The notes below the pieces were generated by a model, which saw nothing but the letters and a program-made list of their open reading frames with translations, searched no databases and had not been told where the DNA came from. The translations under genes were made by a program, and so were the position numbers. DNA of 64,000 bases from positions 124,001-188,000 of the forward strand of contig DLRR01000007.1 in assembly GCA_002500605.1 (NCBI GenBank). Reading direction: 5' to 3'. Position 1 is the first letter of the stretch. Each line of letters opens with the position of its first letter. The stretch comes from Nitrospinaceae bacterium UBA7883. GTDB taxonomy: Bacteria > Nitrospinota_A > UBA7883. Shown here one piece after another: positions 45,685 to 55,251 of the stretch.

Positions 45685-47937
45685 ATGAAGGAAACACGTA
45701 ATAAAGGTAGCGATATTTTAACCAGGGCTAGCAAGGCAGGCATTTCTCGCCGGTCTGTACTGAAAGGCATCGTGGCCAGTGGATTTTTTATGGGGGCAAG
45801 TAGTTGTGGCCTTGGGAAACAATACAAGGAACTTAAGCCGTCAGTTGCCGAAGGACCAGCCAATGTCTATAGCAGTACTTGTCCTAGAAACTGTTATGAC
45901 ACCTGCTCAATGAAGGTCCATGTCCGTGATGGTGTCGTCAGAAAAGTTGAGGCAAATCCGGATAACACTTTTACAGGAAGTTCTTTGTGTGTAAAGGGAT
46001 ACGCCTATACCAACAAAGTTTATGACGTAAACAGGATTAAGTACCCCATGGTGCAAGAACCTAGGTTCTCTGGAAAGTGGAAAAGGATTTCTTGGGATGA
46101 TGCAATGACAAGAATCGGCTCAACCATTATTGGCTTAAAAGACAAATATGGCTCTACCCTTCCAATATGTATGAACAAATATTCTGGCAATTTTAATATA
46201 TGGCATTATGGTGTAGAAGGACTTATGAGCAGCCTTGGATACATAAGCCTTGTTATGGGGACACCGTGCTGGCCTGCCGGAATTGATGCTCAAGGATACG
46301 ATTATGGTTACATGTGGAATACCGACCCGGAGGACTTTGCAAAATCTAAGTACATTATGCTCTGGGGCCAAAATGCCGCGTGGACATCAATTCATACGAT
46401 GAAATTTATTAACAAGGCTAGGGAAAACGGTGCAAAATTGGTTGTCATCGACCCAATAAACACTGCTACTGCTTCAAAAGCTGATACGTATATTCAGGTT
46501 AAAACTTCTACTGACGGTGCACTTGCCTTAGGCATGGCTCGTTACATACTAGACAATAACCTGCATGACAAAAGTTGGCTGGCTAATAACTCACACGGAT
46601 TTAACGAGTTTGCTAACTACCTAAGAAAAAATGTTACGGTCAGTTGGGCGGCAAAGGAATGTGGAATTCCTAAAAAGGTAATTGAGCAGATTGCCAGAGA
46701 ATTTGCCACTGCCAAGCCAGCTTGCACGTGGATAGGCTACGGTTTCCAGCGCCATATAAACGGTGGACAATCTGTGCGTAATGTTGACGCATTGGCTGCT
46801 ATGACAGGCAACGCAACGCGTGCCGGTGGTGGGGCCAATTACGGTCACCTAGCAACATGGGGCTTTAATTACCATGCTATGGTGCAGAAACAGCCCGCTG
46901 GGTCTATTGGTGTTGATTCTGGTGGAAAGCATTCTCACCGTAATATCAACATGAACAATTTTGCTCAGATGGTGCTTGATGCGAAGAACCCACCAATAAA
47001 AATGCTTTGGACAGCGTGCAGGAATACTGTTAGTCAGGATCCAGAAGCAACGAAAGTTCGACAGGCATTAAAGGGATTGGATCTTAATGTGGTGGTAGAC
47101 CATGCATGGACTCAAACAACGGAGATGGCAGACATTGTTCTACCCACCACAACCCATTTTGAGCATCCAGGTGTAAACGTCAGCTATTGGCACTATTGGG
47201 CCAATGCCAATGACAAATGCATTGAACCGCTGTATGAGTCCAAGACAGATGTTGAGATTGGTTGGATGCTGTCGAAAAAGATGAATGAACTTAAACCCGG
47301 CTCATGCACATTCCCAACAGGTGGGGACCTCGAAGACTGGACCGGAAAAGAGTTCAACGATGGAATACTTAAACTCTTTGGTGTTAAGAGTTGGAAAGAT
47401 TTTAGAAAGGCTCCTCGTAAAGCGAAGTTTACGAATCCTGGCTACTCGAACAATAAGTTCTCATCTCCGTCAGGCAAATATGAGTTCCTATCTGCGTCTG
47501 CAGCTAAGGCTGGGCACCCTGCCTTGCCTGAGTACTTGTCACCAATGAAAGCACCAAGTGGTTATCCAATTCGCTTTCTTACACCGCATTCTAGAACGGG
47601 TTTACATTCCCAGTGGCAGAATAACAGTTGGATGATGGAAATTTTTCCTGAGCCTTACCTGGAAATTCATCCAGATTTGGCCTCAAAGCATGGAATTACC
47701 AACGGTGACATGGTATCAGTATCGAATGACCTTGGAACAACTGAGGTAAAAGCACACCTCACCAGAGTTGTGCCAAAGGACGCAGTTGTCGCTTATGAAA
47801 ACTGGTTCTGGAAAAGCGACTTTAACGTAAATAATACGGTTAAAGCTATTCCAGCAGATATGGGCAAGGCGAAGACTGGAAATCCCGGTCTATCGTTCCA
47901 TGATAATTTCGTCACAATTAAGAAACTTAACGCATAA
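45685..47937 (+). CDS. Tat-exported DmsA/PhsA-like molybdopterin oxidoreductase
   Basis: A 750-residue catalytic subunit. Twin-arginine signal SRRSVLKGIVASGFF with a possible lipobox (GASSC). The 4Fe-4S site is C66-x3-C70-x3-C74-x27-C102. The region expected to bind Mo is MGTPCWPAG with C195, suggesting a Cys ligand as in polysulfide/thiosulfate reductases rather than the Ser of DMSO reductase. C-terminal molybdopterin-binding domain is present. It heads a three-subunit complex with Fe-S and membrane partners encoded next. With dsrEFH nearby, an inorganic sulfur substrate is favoured, as inference. Confidence 0.88.
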   Translation: MKETRNKGSDILTRASKAGISRRSVLKGIVASGFFMGASSCGLGKQYKELKPSVAEGPANVYSSTCPRNCYDTCSMKVHVRDGVVRKVEANPDNTFTGSSLCVKGYAYTNKVYDVNRIKYPMVQEPRFSGKWKRISWDDAMTRIGSTIIGLKDKYGSTLPICMNKYSGNFNIWHYGVEGLMSSLGYISLVMGTPCWPAGIDAQGYDYGYMWNTDPEDFAKSKYIMLWGQNAAWTSIHTMKFINKARENGAKLVVIDPINTATASKADTYIQVKTSTDGALALGMARYILDNNLHDKSWLANNSHGFNEFANYLRKNVTVSWAAKECGIPKKVIEQIAREFATAKPACTWIGYGFQRHINGGQSVRNVDALAAMTGNATRAGGGANYGHLATWGFNYHAMVQKQPAGSIGVDSGGKHSHRNINMNNFAQMVLDAKNPPIKMLWTACRNTVSQDPEATKVRQALKGLDLNVVVDHAWTQTTEMADIVLPTTTHFEHPGVNVSYWHYWANANDKCIEPLYESKTDVEIGWMLSKKMNELKPGSCTFPTGGDLEDWTGKEFNDGILKLFGVKSWKDFRKAPRKAKFTNPGYSNNKFSSPSGKYEFLSASAAKAGHPALPEYLSPMKAPSGYPIRFLTPHSRTGLHSQWQNNSWMMEIFPEPYLEIHPDLASKHGITNGDMVSVSNDLGTTEVKAHLTRVVPKDAVVAYENWFWKSDFNVNNTVKAIPADMGKAKTGNPGLSFHDNFVTIKKLNA

Positions 47938-47954
47938 TCGCAGGAGATAGTGAC

Positions 47955-48548
47955 ATGAAGCGAAAATTCATTCATAACCTAGACAAATGTGTGGGATGTA
48001 ATGCATGCGTCACATCCTGCAAGAACGAGTATCAGACCCCGGCGACGATTAACTATCGTCAAGTTTTTCCGGCAAATGAAGATCCTAATAATCCAGAGCG
48101 AAACTTTATTAGTTTCGCGTGCTCTCATTGCGAGAACCCAGCATGTATGACAAACTGCCCAACTTCCGCATATACCAAGAGAGCAGATGGGGTTGTAATC
48201 CATGAGATAGCCTCATGCATTGGGTGCAAGCTTTGCACTGTCGCTTGCCCCTATGGATCGCCGACTTACAGTCCAGTAACTGGTAAGGTTTACAAGTGCC
48301 AAATGTGCTATCAAAAGGTTGACAACAAGGAGCTTCCCTCATGTGTTTCGGGATGCCCAGTTGGTGCCCTTGGTATGATGGATATTGATAGCGGTCTTGT
48401 ACAGACGTCACTTGGTGAAGGAAAGGCTGCCCAAGCGGTAGACAGCCTGCCAGAATTACCTAGCAATAGCATTACTAATCCGCAACACAGGTTTATTAAA
48501 CGCAAACCCGCCAAACAGGTGCGTTACGACGCAAACCCAGTGGGCTGA
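47955..48548 (+). CDS. DmsB/PhsB-like four-cluster ferredoxin subunit
   Basis: A 197-residue electron-transfer subunit with four Cys groups: CVGCNACVTSC, CSHCENPACMTNCP, CIGCKLCTVACP and CQMC...CVSGCP. It links the molybdenum subunit to the membrane quinone site. It lacks a signal peptide, so it travels with the Tat partner. 17 bases after the catalytic gene. Confidence 0.93.
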   Translation: MKRKFIHNLDKCVGCNACVTSCKNEYQTPATINYRQVFPANEDPNNPERNFISFACSHCENPACMTNCPTSAYTKRADGVVIHEIASCIGCKLCTVACPYGSPTYSPVTGKVYKCQMCYQKVDNKELPSCVSGCPVGALGMMDIDSGLVQTSLGEGKAAQAVDSLPELPSNSITNPQHRFIKRKPAKQVRYDANPVG

Positions 48549-48570
48549 TTTTTTATTGGAGGAAATAATA

Positions 48571-49398
48571 ATGGTAGGAAATGCAGAATTAACGTTGGTC
48601 ATTCCAACGATCTTTTTACATATGTCCATAGGAGCAACCTTTTTGTTGGCCTTTATGAAACTAACATCTCCTGATTTTGGAGTATCCTCTGAAGGGGTGA
48701 TGGTTGAAAAACAGGTCGTATTTTTTTCTATGATAATAGCAGGGTTATCCATGTTAGCCGCATTGACGCACCTTGGTCATCCACTAGGCGCATGGACGAT
48801 GGCCTTTAAGAACCTCCCCGCTTCGTGGCTTGGATGGGAGTCACTCTTTTACCTTCTATTTTTGGTTTCATTGGTAGCTTATTATCTAACTGGGGGGGGT
48901 GCCCTTAACGCATTAGTAATGATGACCACTGGTGGATTAGCCGTTCTAACAGGCGCCATGATTTATTCTAATATGGCCTCGGTTCCTGCATGGGCAGGTC
49001 CAGCAACAATTGCAACCTTCGTGATAACATTTTTACTTTTGGGAGCCGCTTTTCTGTCCTTGTTTTTGGCGGGACGTCTTGCTGATGGGGGTGGTTCCAT
49101 GGGTCCCATTACACAGGCTTTCGGAATGACTAGCAAGTTAATTATACTGTTAATTATTGGCGCCCTAGTTGTTACAGTAATGGGTGGTAATGCCTCTGGC
49201 GAGATGTTTTTACCGCGCTTGGTATTGGGCATCGCTATTCCACTTGTAATAGCTTTTCTGGCCATGAGCGCAGAAAACAAAGTGCCACATGTTATTGGTA
49301 TTTTAGTACTTTTAGTAGTTGGAGAAATCTTGGGGCGAGCAATGTTTTATGCAACAGCCTCACTGGCGCCCATGGGGGGCAACGGAGCTCTTTATTAA
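48571..49398 (+). CDS. DmsC/NrfD-like membrane anchor subunit
   Basis: The 275-residue protein has about eight hydrophobic helices and no heme-ligand pattern. HLGHPLGAWTMAFKNLPASW is the quinol-site segment typical of DmsC. It exchanges electrons with the quinone pool. GGAGG lies before the ATG at 48571; a TTG start five codons earlier would overlap that ribosome site. Confidence 0.88.
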   Translation: MVGNAELTLVIPTIFLHMSIGATFLLAFMKLTSPDFGVSSEGVMVEKQVVFFSMIIAGLSMLAALTHLGHPLGAWTMAFKNLPASWLGWESLFYLLFLVSLVAYYLTGGGALNALVMMTTGGLAVLTGAMIYSNMASVPAWAGPATIATFVITFLLLGAAFLSLFLAGRLADGGGSMGPITQAFGMTSKLIILLIIGALVVTVMGGNASGEMFLPRLVLGIAIPLVIAFLAMSAENKVPHVIGILVLLVVGEILGRAMFYATASLAPMGGNGALY

Positions 49399-49418
49399 TC
49401 GTATTTAATTGAATAAAT

Positions 49419-49461
49419 CCGCTGTTTTAGCCCTCTTTCGTTGGAGGGCAGATGACAGCGG
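49419..49461 (+). promoter_or_regulatory. Two-tier RNA hairpin over the next gene's ribosome site
   Basis: Outer arms CCGCTGT (49419-49425) and ACAGCGG (49455-49461) enclose inner arms GCCCTC (49430-49435) and GAGGGC (49444-49449). The inner 3' arm contains the GGAGGG ribosome-binding site of the gene starting at 49452, and the ATG lies in the internal loop. No U-tract follows, so translational control is likelier than termination. Confidence 0.55.
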
Positions 49462-49802
49462 GGTATATGATGGAGAAAAGTATTATGGGTGCATCAGAAA
49501 AAAGCTTTAAGGGTGGAGTGATTAAAGGCAAGTCTGGAAGTGTCATTACAGTCTCAACATCTGGCGGTGATAAGTCTCTAAAGATTAACGCAGATACCAC
49601 CATCACTGTTAATCGACTGTATAGAGGTCTTGGTGATCTTGGCAAGGGACAAACACTAAAATCTGTTTATTACTATGATGGGAGTGGTACAGTCGTTGCC
49701 ACTGTTGTACATGCAATTGATAAGGAATTGTTGAAAAAGCAGCAGGCGGAGCAAAAGAAAGGTTCTGAAGGAGGCGACGGGCAAGCTAAACCAGCTATAT
49801 AA
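49452..49802 (+). CDS. Small hypothetical protein of the molybdoenzyme operon
   Basis: A 116-residue protein I do not recognise. The core KGGVIKGKSGSVITVSTSGG, followed by SLKINADTTITVN, is a small beta-barrel-like (OB/SH3-type) pattern; the C-terminal 25 residues are charged and low-complexity. There is no signal peptide or cysteine. A second start at about residue 12 (MGASEKS) has its own GGAG. It lies between the membrane subunit and the kinase, so it may be a sensor accessory or complex subunit. Confidence 0.6.
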   Translation: MTAGYMMEKSIMGASEKSFKGGVIKGKSGSVITVSTSGGDKSLKINADTTITVNRLYRGLGDLGKGQTLKSVYYYDGSGTVVATVVHAIDKELLKKQQAEQKKGSEGGDGQAKPAI

Positions 49803-49830
49803 CTAGTTGTCCGTAAATTATTGCTTCGAC

Positions 49831-52497
49831 ATGAAGAATACAAAAGGTGAAACTCTAGACTCAGCAGAGTTTTGCAAACACATTGATAGCAGTGAAGAAT
49901 GGCTCATGGAGCGCATTTTATCCTATGCTATGGACCAAGAGTACACCATGTACACCTCTACGCTGAAAGAGGCTTGGAGGTTGTCTATTGTTGGCCTTTC
50001 CAAATCCCTTATCGATGCCATTGAAACGCACGGTCAAGTTCCAGAACTGCACCCATCAGAAAAATATTCCGATGACAGCATGTCACAGTTTGGGGTTTTG
50101 GAAGCCCGAAAACATAGGGCTAGAGGAATTGATCCAGGAATGTTCTTAGGACTATTCAAATATTATAAACAGACTTATCAAGACATGATTGAATGCGCAC
50201 CATTCGATAATACTTATAAGCGCTGGTGTAAAAACAATTCGGACAGGTTTTTTGATCGGGTCGAAATTGCGTTTGTTCAAGAATGGATAGGCCTTGATAA
50301 ACCAAACCAATTGACGGAACTGCAGTTAAAAAATAGAGATCTTAGTAATGAGAAAAATCGCTACCTTACCATTTTTGAGAGCATGGCTGACCCCGTAATT
50401 CTACTCGATAGCAAAGGGAAAATTGATAACTACAATCTTGCCTCCTCATCCATACTCAAAACCCAAGCTTACCCAGGCAGAAACTATTATAGTTCATCTA
50501 GCAAAGATAAGAGCAGCCCTGAGGATAGATTCTATAACGAAAGCGAAATCAAGGGAAGTAACATAACAGAACATTTTCCGCACTTATCCGACGATATAAA
50601 TCACTTCATGAACTCTCTTGAGTCAGAAAATTCTATTAAAACAACTATAACAACTGACAAACAAGAAGAAAAAATTTTCCAGATGAAATTCTCAAAAATG
50701 TTAGACGTATCCCATAAATTTACAGGATTCGTCATTACTTTCATTGACATAACAACACATAACACTATTGAAAAAATGCTCAAAACGTCGAAGAAAGAAC
50801 TTGAAGATCGTGTACAACAAAGAACCGGTGAACTGGAGAAGACAAATTACGAATTGCAACAGGAAGTAAGAGAGAGAAAACTTGTCGAAGATGCGCTTCG
50901 TGTGATTGTTGAAGGAACTTCATTCACCGAAGGTGATAACTTCTTCAGGTCTTTAGCGAGGAACATGGCAAATGCACTTAATACATCCATAGTCGTTGTT
51001 GCAGAGCTTGTTGATATCAAACAAAAACTTTGCAGGATTCTATCAATATGGAAAAATGACCACTATGAAGAAAACTTTGAGTTTCATTTCAACGGAATGC
51101 CATGCGAGCAACTCTATGAAACTAGCGAAATAACCTCCCATTCCACCAATCTAAGTTCACTTTATCCATATAATCAATACCTGGATGTTGGGAATGCCCA
51201 AGGTTATTTAAGCTATCCCCTGTTTGACTCCTCTAATCAGGTTATTATTGGGCATCTAAGTTTAATAGATACAAAACCAATACAAAGAGATAAGCATTTT
51301 GATTCCATAATGAAAATACTGGCTATGCGGGCCGGATCTGAGCTAGAACGTATAAAAGCGGATAGAGAAAAGGAAAACTTACATATGCGCTTGGCTCACG
51401 CTGAAAAACTCTCACTAATAGGCACATTTCTATCTGGCATAGCCCATGAGCTGAACAATCCTTTGGGGATTGTACTTGGGTTCTCGCAAAGAATGCGCAA
51501 AATCCACAACTTTGATAATGAAGTATCTACAGACCTAGAGATTATAGAAAACGAAGCGCATAGGGCATCTGAAATTGTAAAAAACTTATTAGAAGTTTCT
51601 AGAAAGCAAAAGCCTGCCAAATCTGTACTGGATGTTAATTCAATAGTCTTAAGTGCCTTAGGCGTACACGACCACCAAATAAAAAACGAAAAAATAAAAC
51701 TGGAGATTTCCCTTTCGCAGGGTGCTTTAATGACAAATGGAAATGCAAACCAACTACGGCAAGTACTAACTAATGTAATCACAAACGCAACACAAGCAAT
51801 TGCAGTTTCCAAAATTCGCAATGGGATACTGAGGTGTGTAACAGCCATACAAGAAGATGATATAAAAATTAGTATTTATAATAATGGTCCATCGATACCT
51901 GACGATTTAATCAGCAAGGTGTTTGATCCGTTTTTTACTTCCAGTGATAGTGGTGATGGCTTAGGCCTTGGTATGTATGTATCTCAAGGGATAATAGAGG
52001 ACCATGGCGGAAGGATATTTGTCAATAATGTTCAAAATATTGGTGTTGAATTCCACATCACCCTCCCCGTATCCAAAAGTAATAGAGCTGAAGTTGGTTT
52101 TCAACCAGATGCACATGATATTAACCGAGATTTAAAAGCTTTAGTGGTAGATGATGAGCCGAACCTCCTCACTTGGCTGGAACGCACTATGGCCGATGTA
52201 GATATCAATGTAGACAAAGCAACTAACGGTTTAGAGGCAATAGCCTTACTAGAAAACCATGATTTTGACATAATTTTTTCTGATATAAAAATGCCCAAAA
52301 TGAACGGCATTGAATTCATGAAATGGTTGTTTTCAAACAAACCAAACTATCTAAAGCGCCTTGTAATCACCACTGGAGTAATAGATGATACTATACGCGA
52401 CTACTCTAAGCTTTACGGGTGCGAATATTTAATGAAGCCATTTACCGAAGAAAAAGTATTCGAAGTTTTAAAAAGAGCAACAAAGACCATCAAGTGA
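49831..52497 (+). CDS. Hybrid sensor histidine kinase (PAS-GAF-HisKA-HATPase-REC)
   Basis: An 888-residue cytoplasmic kinase. Residues 1-165 form a helical RsbR-like sensor. A PAS domain (FESMADPVILLDSKG), a coiled coil (KKELEDRVQQRTGELEK) and a GAF-like region follow. The H-box is FLSGIAHELNNPLGIVLGFS, the ATPase lobe ends in GDGLGLGMYVSQGI, and the C-terminal receiver has FSDIKMPKMNG. The ATG at 49831 is preferred over a TTG at 49807; neither has a strong ribosome site. Genomic pairing suggests the sigma-54 regulator at 43188 as partner. Confidence 0.9.
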   Translation: MKNTKGETLDSAEFCKHIDSSEEWLMERILSYAMDQEYTMYTSTLKEAWRLSIVGLSKSLIDAIETHGQVPELHPSEKYSDDSMSQFGVLEARKHRARGIDPGMFLGLFKYYKQTYQDMIECAPFDNTYKRWCKNNSDRFFDRVEIAFVQEWIGLDKPNQLTELQLKNRDLSNEKNRYLTIFESMADPVILLDSKGKIDNYNLASSSILKTQAYPGRNYYSSSSKDKSSPEDRFYNESEIKGSNITEHFPHLSDDINHFMNSLESENSIKTTITTDKQEEKIFQMKFSKMLDVSHKFTGFVITFIDITTHNTIEKMLKTSKKELEDRVQQRTGELEKTNYELQQEVRERKLVEDALRVIVEGTSFTEGDNFFRSLARNMANALNTSIVVVAELVDIKQKLCRILSIWKNDHYEENFEFHFNGMPCEQLYETSEITSHSTNLSSLYPYNQYLDVGNAQGYLSYPLFDSSNQVIIGHLSLIDTKPIQRDKHFDSIMKILAMRAGSELERIKADREKENLHMRLAHAEKLSLIGTFLSGIAHELNNPLGIVLGFSQRMRKIHNFDNEVSTDLEIIENEAHRASEIVKNLLEVSRKQKPAKSVLDVNSIVLSALGVHDHQIKNEKIKLEISLSQGALMTNGNANQLRQVLTNVITNATQAIAVSKIRNGILRCVTAIQEDDIKISIYNNGPSIPDDLISKVFDPFFTSSDSGDGLGLGMYVSQGIIEDHGGRIFVNNVQNIGVEFHITLPVSKSNRAEVGFQPDAHDINRDLKALVVDDEPNLLTWLERTMADVDINVDKATNGLEAIALLENHDFDIIFSDIKMPKMNGIEFMKWLFSNKPNYLKRLVITTGVIDDTIRDYSKLYGCEYLMKPFTEEKVFEVLKRATKTIK

Positions 52498-52579
52498 CCT
52501 TTTAGCCGTATAACATAAATAAAAGGATTACTTTTTCAACATAGCAGGTCGATGACTTCAAAATTATTTGACAGCGAAT

Positions 52580-53572
52580 TTAAACTCCTTTTATATCGGC
52601 AAACAATTTCTCGAGCCCTTCGTTCAATCCAATTGTAGGGTTGTATCCAAAATGCTTCCTTGCCTTGTTGATGGAGAAATAGTGACTCGTTGACAACTGT
52701 TGTGCAAGAAAGCGCGTCATTGGCGGCTCAGAAGATCTACCTAGGACATTGTAGGTGGCTTCTAGTACTGCACCAAAGAAATATGCAACCTTGTATGGAA
52801 CTTTTTTTGTTGCTTGTGGCTTTCCGAGTCTTCTTAAAATATAGTTAATCCAATCCCAACAGTTAGTGGGTTTACCTTGAGTTATAAAATATGCTGATCC
52901 ACATACAGGTGACCCAGCTTTTAAGGCATCACAAGCTTGTAAATGTGCCATTGCAGCGTTCTCAACATAAGTTGTGTCTATCATGTTGTTACCATCACCC
53001 ACTATCATTAATCTACCTGAGTCGGCCTTCTCAATTAATCTGGGGATTAGGTTGGTGTCACCTGGACCCCATATAAGGTGGGGCCTTAAAGAACATGTGA
53101 GCAAACCATCTACCCCATTTGCAGCTAGTAACTCCCTCTCTGCAATGGCTTTAGTTAGTGGATAACTGGCTATGTAGCGTTCTGGGTAGCTAGCAGATTC
53201 ATCCAATTCTTTATGTCCAAGACCATCAAAAACGACACTCGGCGAGCTCGTGTATATCAACTTGCTTACACCATTACGCTGACATGCTTGTAAGATGTTT
53301 CTTGTTCCAGTCACATTGGTTTCGTAGTAATCTTTTAAAGGTCCAAAAATGCCAACCTTACTCGCTACATGAAAAACAACATCAACGTTTGCCACGGTAT
53401 TGTTAACAACGTTTATGTCTCTAATATCGCCTTTAACAACCTTGACTCCCTGCCCTTTAAATTCTATGTTGTCGCTTCTGCCAAGAATTGTTACCTCATC
53501 TCCACGTAAAACCAAGTCTCTAACAATATACCTTCCTAGAAATCCACCACCACCTGTCACAAGAACTTTCAA
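52580..53572 (-). CDS. oleD: OleD-type NAD(P)H-dependent 2-alkyl-3-ketoacyl reductase
   Basis: An extended short-chain dehydrogenase, 330 residues. The nucleotide site is VTGGGGFLGRYIV and the catalytic Y-x3-K is in YPLTK, as in 3-beta-HSD-like proteins. OleD reduces the 2-alkyl-3-ketoacid made by OleA to the 3-hydroxy acid. It overlaps the oleC stop by four bases and ends the oleABCD operon. Confidence 0.9.
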   Translation of the reverse strand: MKVLVTGGGGFLGRYIVRDLVLRGDEVTILGRSDNIEFKGQGVKVVKGDIRDINVVNNTVANVDVVFHVASKVGIFGPLKDYYETNVTGTRNILQACQRNGVSKLIYTSSPSVVFDGLGHKELDESASYPERYIASYPLTKAIAERELLAANGVDGLLTCSLRPHLIWGPGDTNLIPRLIEKADSGRLMIVGDGNNMIDTTYVENAAMAHLQACDALKAGSPVCGSAYFITQGKPTNCWDWINYILRRLGKPQATKKVPYKVAYFFGAVLEATYNVLGRSSEPPMTRFLAQQLSTSHYFSINKARKHFGYNPTIGLNEGLEKLFADIKGV

Positions 53573-55251
53573 AACTCCCCCCCTGGCTCGCGTGTTTTAA
53601 TCCTTTGATCAGCCCAAACTTTCAGTTTTTCTCGGAAAATTTTTGCATTATGCCTAACATCGGTTGGAAACTCTGGATAGAACAATATTATTTTAATGTG
53701 TTCGGTCTTTGGGTTAACAGAACCGATTTTTAACAACTCTTTACGGATATTGTCCCTAGTCCTTTTGTTAGCCTTTTTCTTAAGCTCAACAATAATAGCT
53801 GGCGTTTGGTTAGGCGCTACTCCCAAGCCTACCAGAGCACTACGTTTTACATCTTTATGAGTATTAAAAATGGCCTCGCACGGAATGGTGAACATTACTC
53901 CACGAGTTGTAATCACTCTTTGCTTAACTCTTCCACAGAACCAAAGACGTCCTTCGTCATCTAAGTACCCAGCATCACCCATTCTGTGCATTTTCAAAGC
54001 ACTTTCTGCTTCAATTATCTTTGCTAAGGCGGTTTTTTCAGCCAGCTGGAAATATTCTTGAGTGACAATCGGACCGGAAACAACTATCTCGCCAATTTCC
54101 CCCGTTGGAACTGCAAGAGAATTATCCCAAGTCCTAATTGGTCCATCAATGATGTTTATTATCCTTACATGCATTCCATTTTGGGGTCGGCCAACACATG
54201 TGCCCGCTCCAATTCGGGTCATGGCAGCTGTTCTATCTAGAATTTCCCTTCCCGTAATATCACAGACTGGTAGTACCTCAGTAGCGCCAAATGGGGTGTG
54301 GGTTGATGCCCCAGGTGAAAGAATGTGGTTCAGCAGACTATCGTGAACTCTATCAGGAACCGGGGCACCAGCCATCAGCACTCGTGTCAGACTGGGTAGA
54401 GTGATGCCATTTGAGATGCAATATTCACAAATACTCCCCCACACCGTTGGAGAACCGAAACTAATACTAACTCCCTGCTTATTAATCTGGTTTACCGCAA
54501 CTTTTGGATCGGACTTAGCTGGACTTGCATAGTCGATCTTAGGTATAACGGAACTCATTCCCATTGCTATTCCAAATAGAACAAACAGAGGGAAAATTGG
54601 ATAATCTCGATCATCACTAGTAATGCTGTAATGTGCTTTAATCATTTCAATTTGCGCCTTGAATATACCATGTGTGTACACAACACCTTTTGCAGGACCT
54701 GTTGACCCTGTAGTAAATAATATTGCGGCAGTGTCACTTAACATCACATTTTCTGGGCCAACCTCATGGTCAGGAAGTTTTTGAAATTGCTTCGATGTCT
54801 TCCCACCCCAAAGCCAACGCCAACCAATAGTGACTTGTCTTTTTACCGAGCTGAAATAATGTGGATACATCACCCTAAGCAAATGTGCTAATGGCACGGC
54901 AATCATGGCATCTGGTTCGACTGATTCGACACAACTTAATAATGAGTTTTTACCCATCCCAGGGTCAATCAAAACGGGAACGGCTGTGATTTTAAACAAT
55001 GCAAAAACAAAGGCTACAAACTCAAAGCCTGGCGGTATCATCAACAGTACCTTTGACCCCTTAGATATCCCAAGTGACTTTAAGCCATTCGAATATCGAT
55101 TAGACTCGCTTTCAAGCTCAGCGAAAGTATAACTAGTGTGGATAACTTCACCATTGCGATTAACTGCTGTCGGTACCAACAGTGCAACTCGTTCAGGGAA
55201 TTCTAATGCCTGTTGCCTTAATAAACCTGCCACATTATTTGAGTCATCCAT
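53569..55251 (-). CDS. oleC: OleC-type AMP-dependent ligase (beta-lactone synthetase)
   Basis: A 560-residue ANL-superfamily enzyme. The P-loop FTTGSTGPAKGVVYTHG and the acyl-adenylate motif THTPFGATEVLPV are clear, and the C-terminal hinge and lysine region is intact. In characterised clusters OleC adenylates the 2-alkyl-3-hydroxy acid and closes a beta-lactone. It overlaps oleB by eight bases. Confidence 0.9.
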   Translation of the reverse strand: MDDSNNVAGLLRQQALEFPERVALLVPTAVNRNGEVIHTSYTFAELESESNRYSNGLKSLGISKGSKVLLMIPPGFEFVAFVFALFKITAVPVLIDPGMGKNSLLSCVESVEPDAMIAVPLAHLLRVMYPHYFSSVKRQVTIGWRWLWGGKTSKQFQKLPDHEVGPENVMLSDTAAILFTTGSTGPAKGVVYTHGIFKAQIEMIKAHYSITSDDRDYPIFPLFVLFGIAMGMSSVIPKIDYASPAKSDPKVAVNQINKQGVSISFGSPTVWGSICEYCISNGITLPSLTRVLMAGAPVPDRVHDSLLNHILSPGASTHTPFGATEVLPVCDITGREILDRTAAMTRIGAGTCVGRPQNGMHVRIINIIDGPIRTWDNSLAVPTGEIGEIVVSGPIVTQEYFQLAEKTALAKIIEAESALKMHRMGDAGYLDDEGRLWFCGRVKQRVITTRGVMFTIPCEAIFNTHKDVKRSALVGLGVAPNQTPAIIVELKKKANKRTRDNIRKELLKIGSVNPKTEHIKIILFYPEFPTDVRHNAKIFREKLKVWADQRIKTREPGGEF

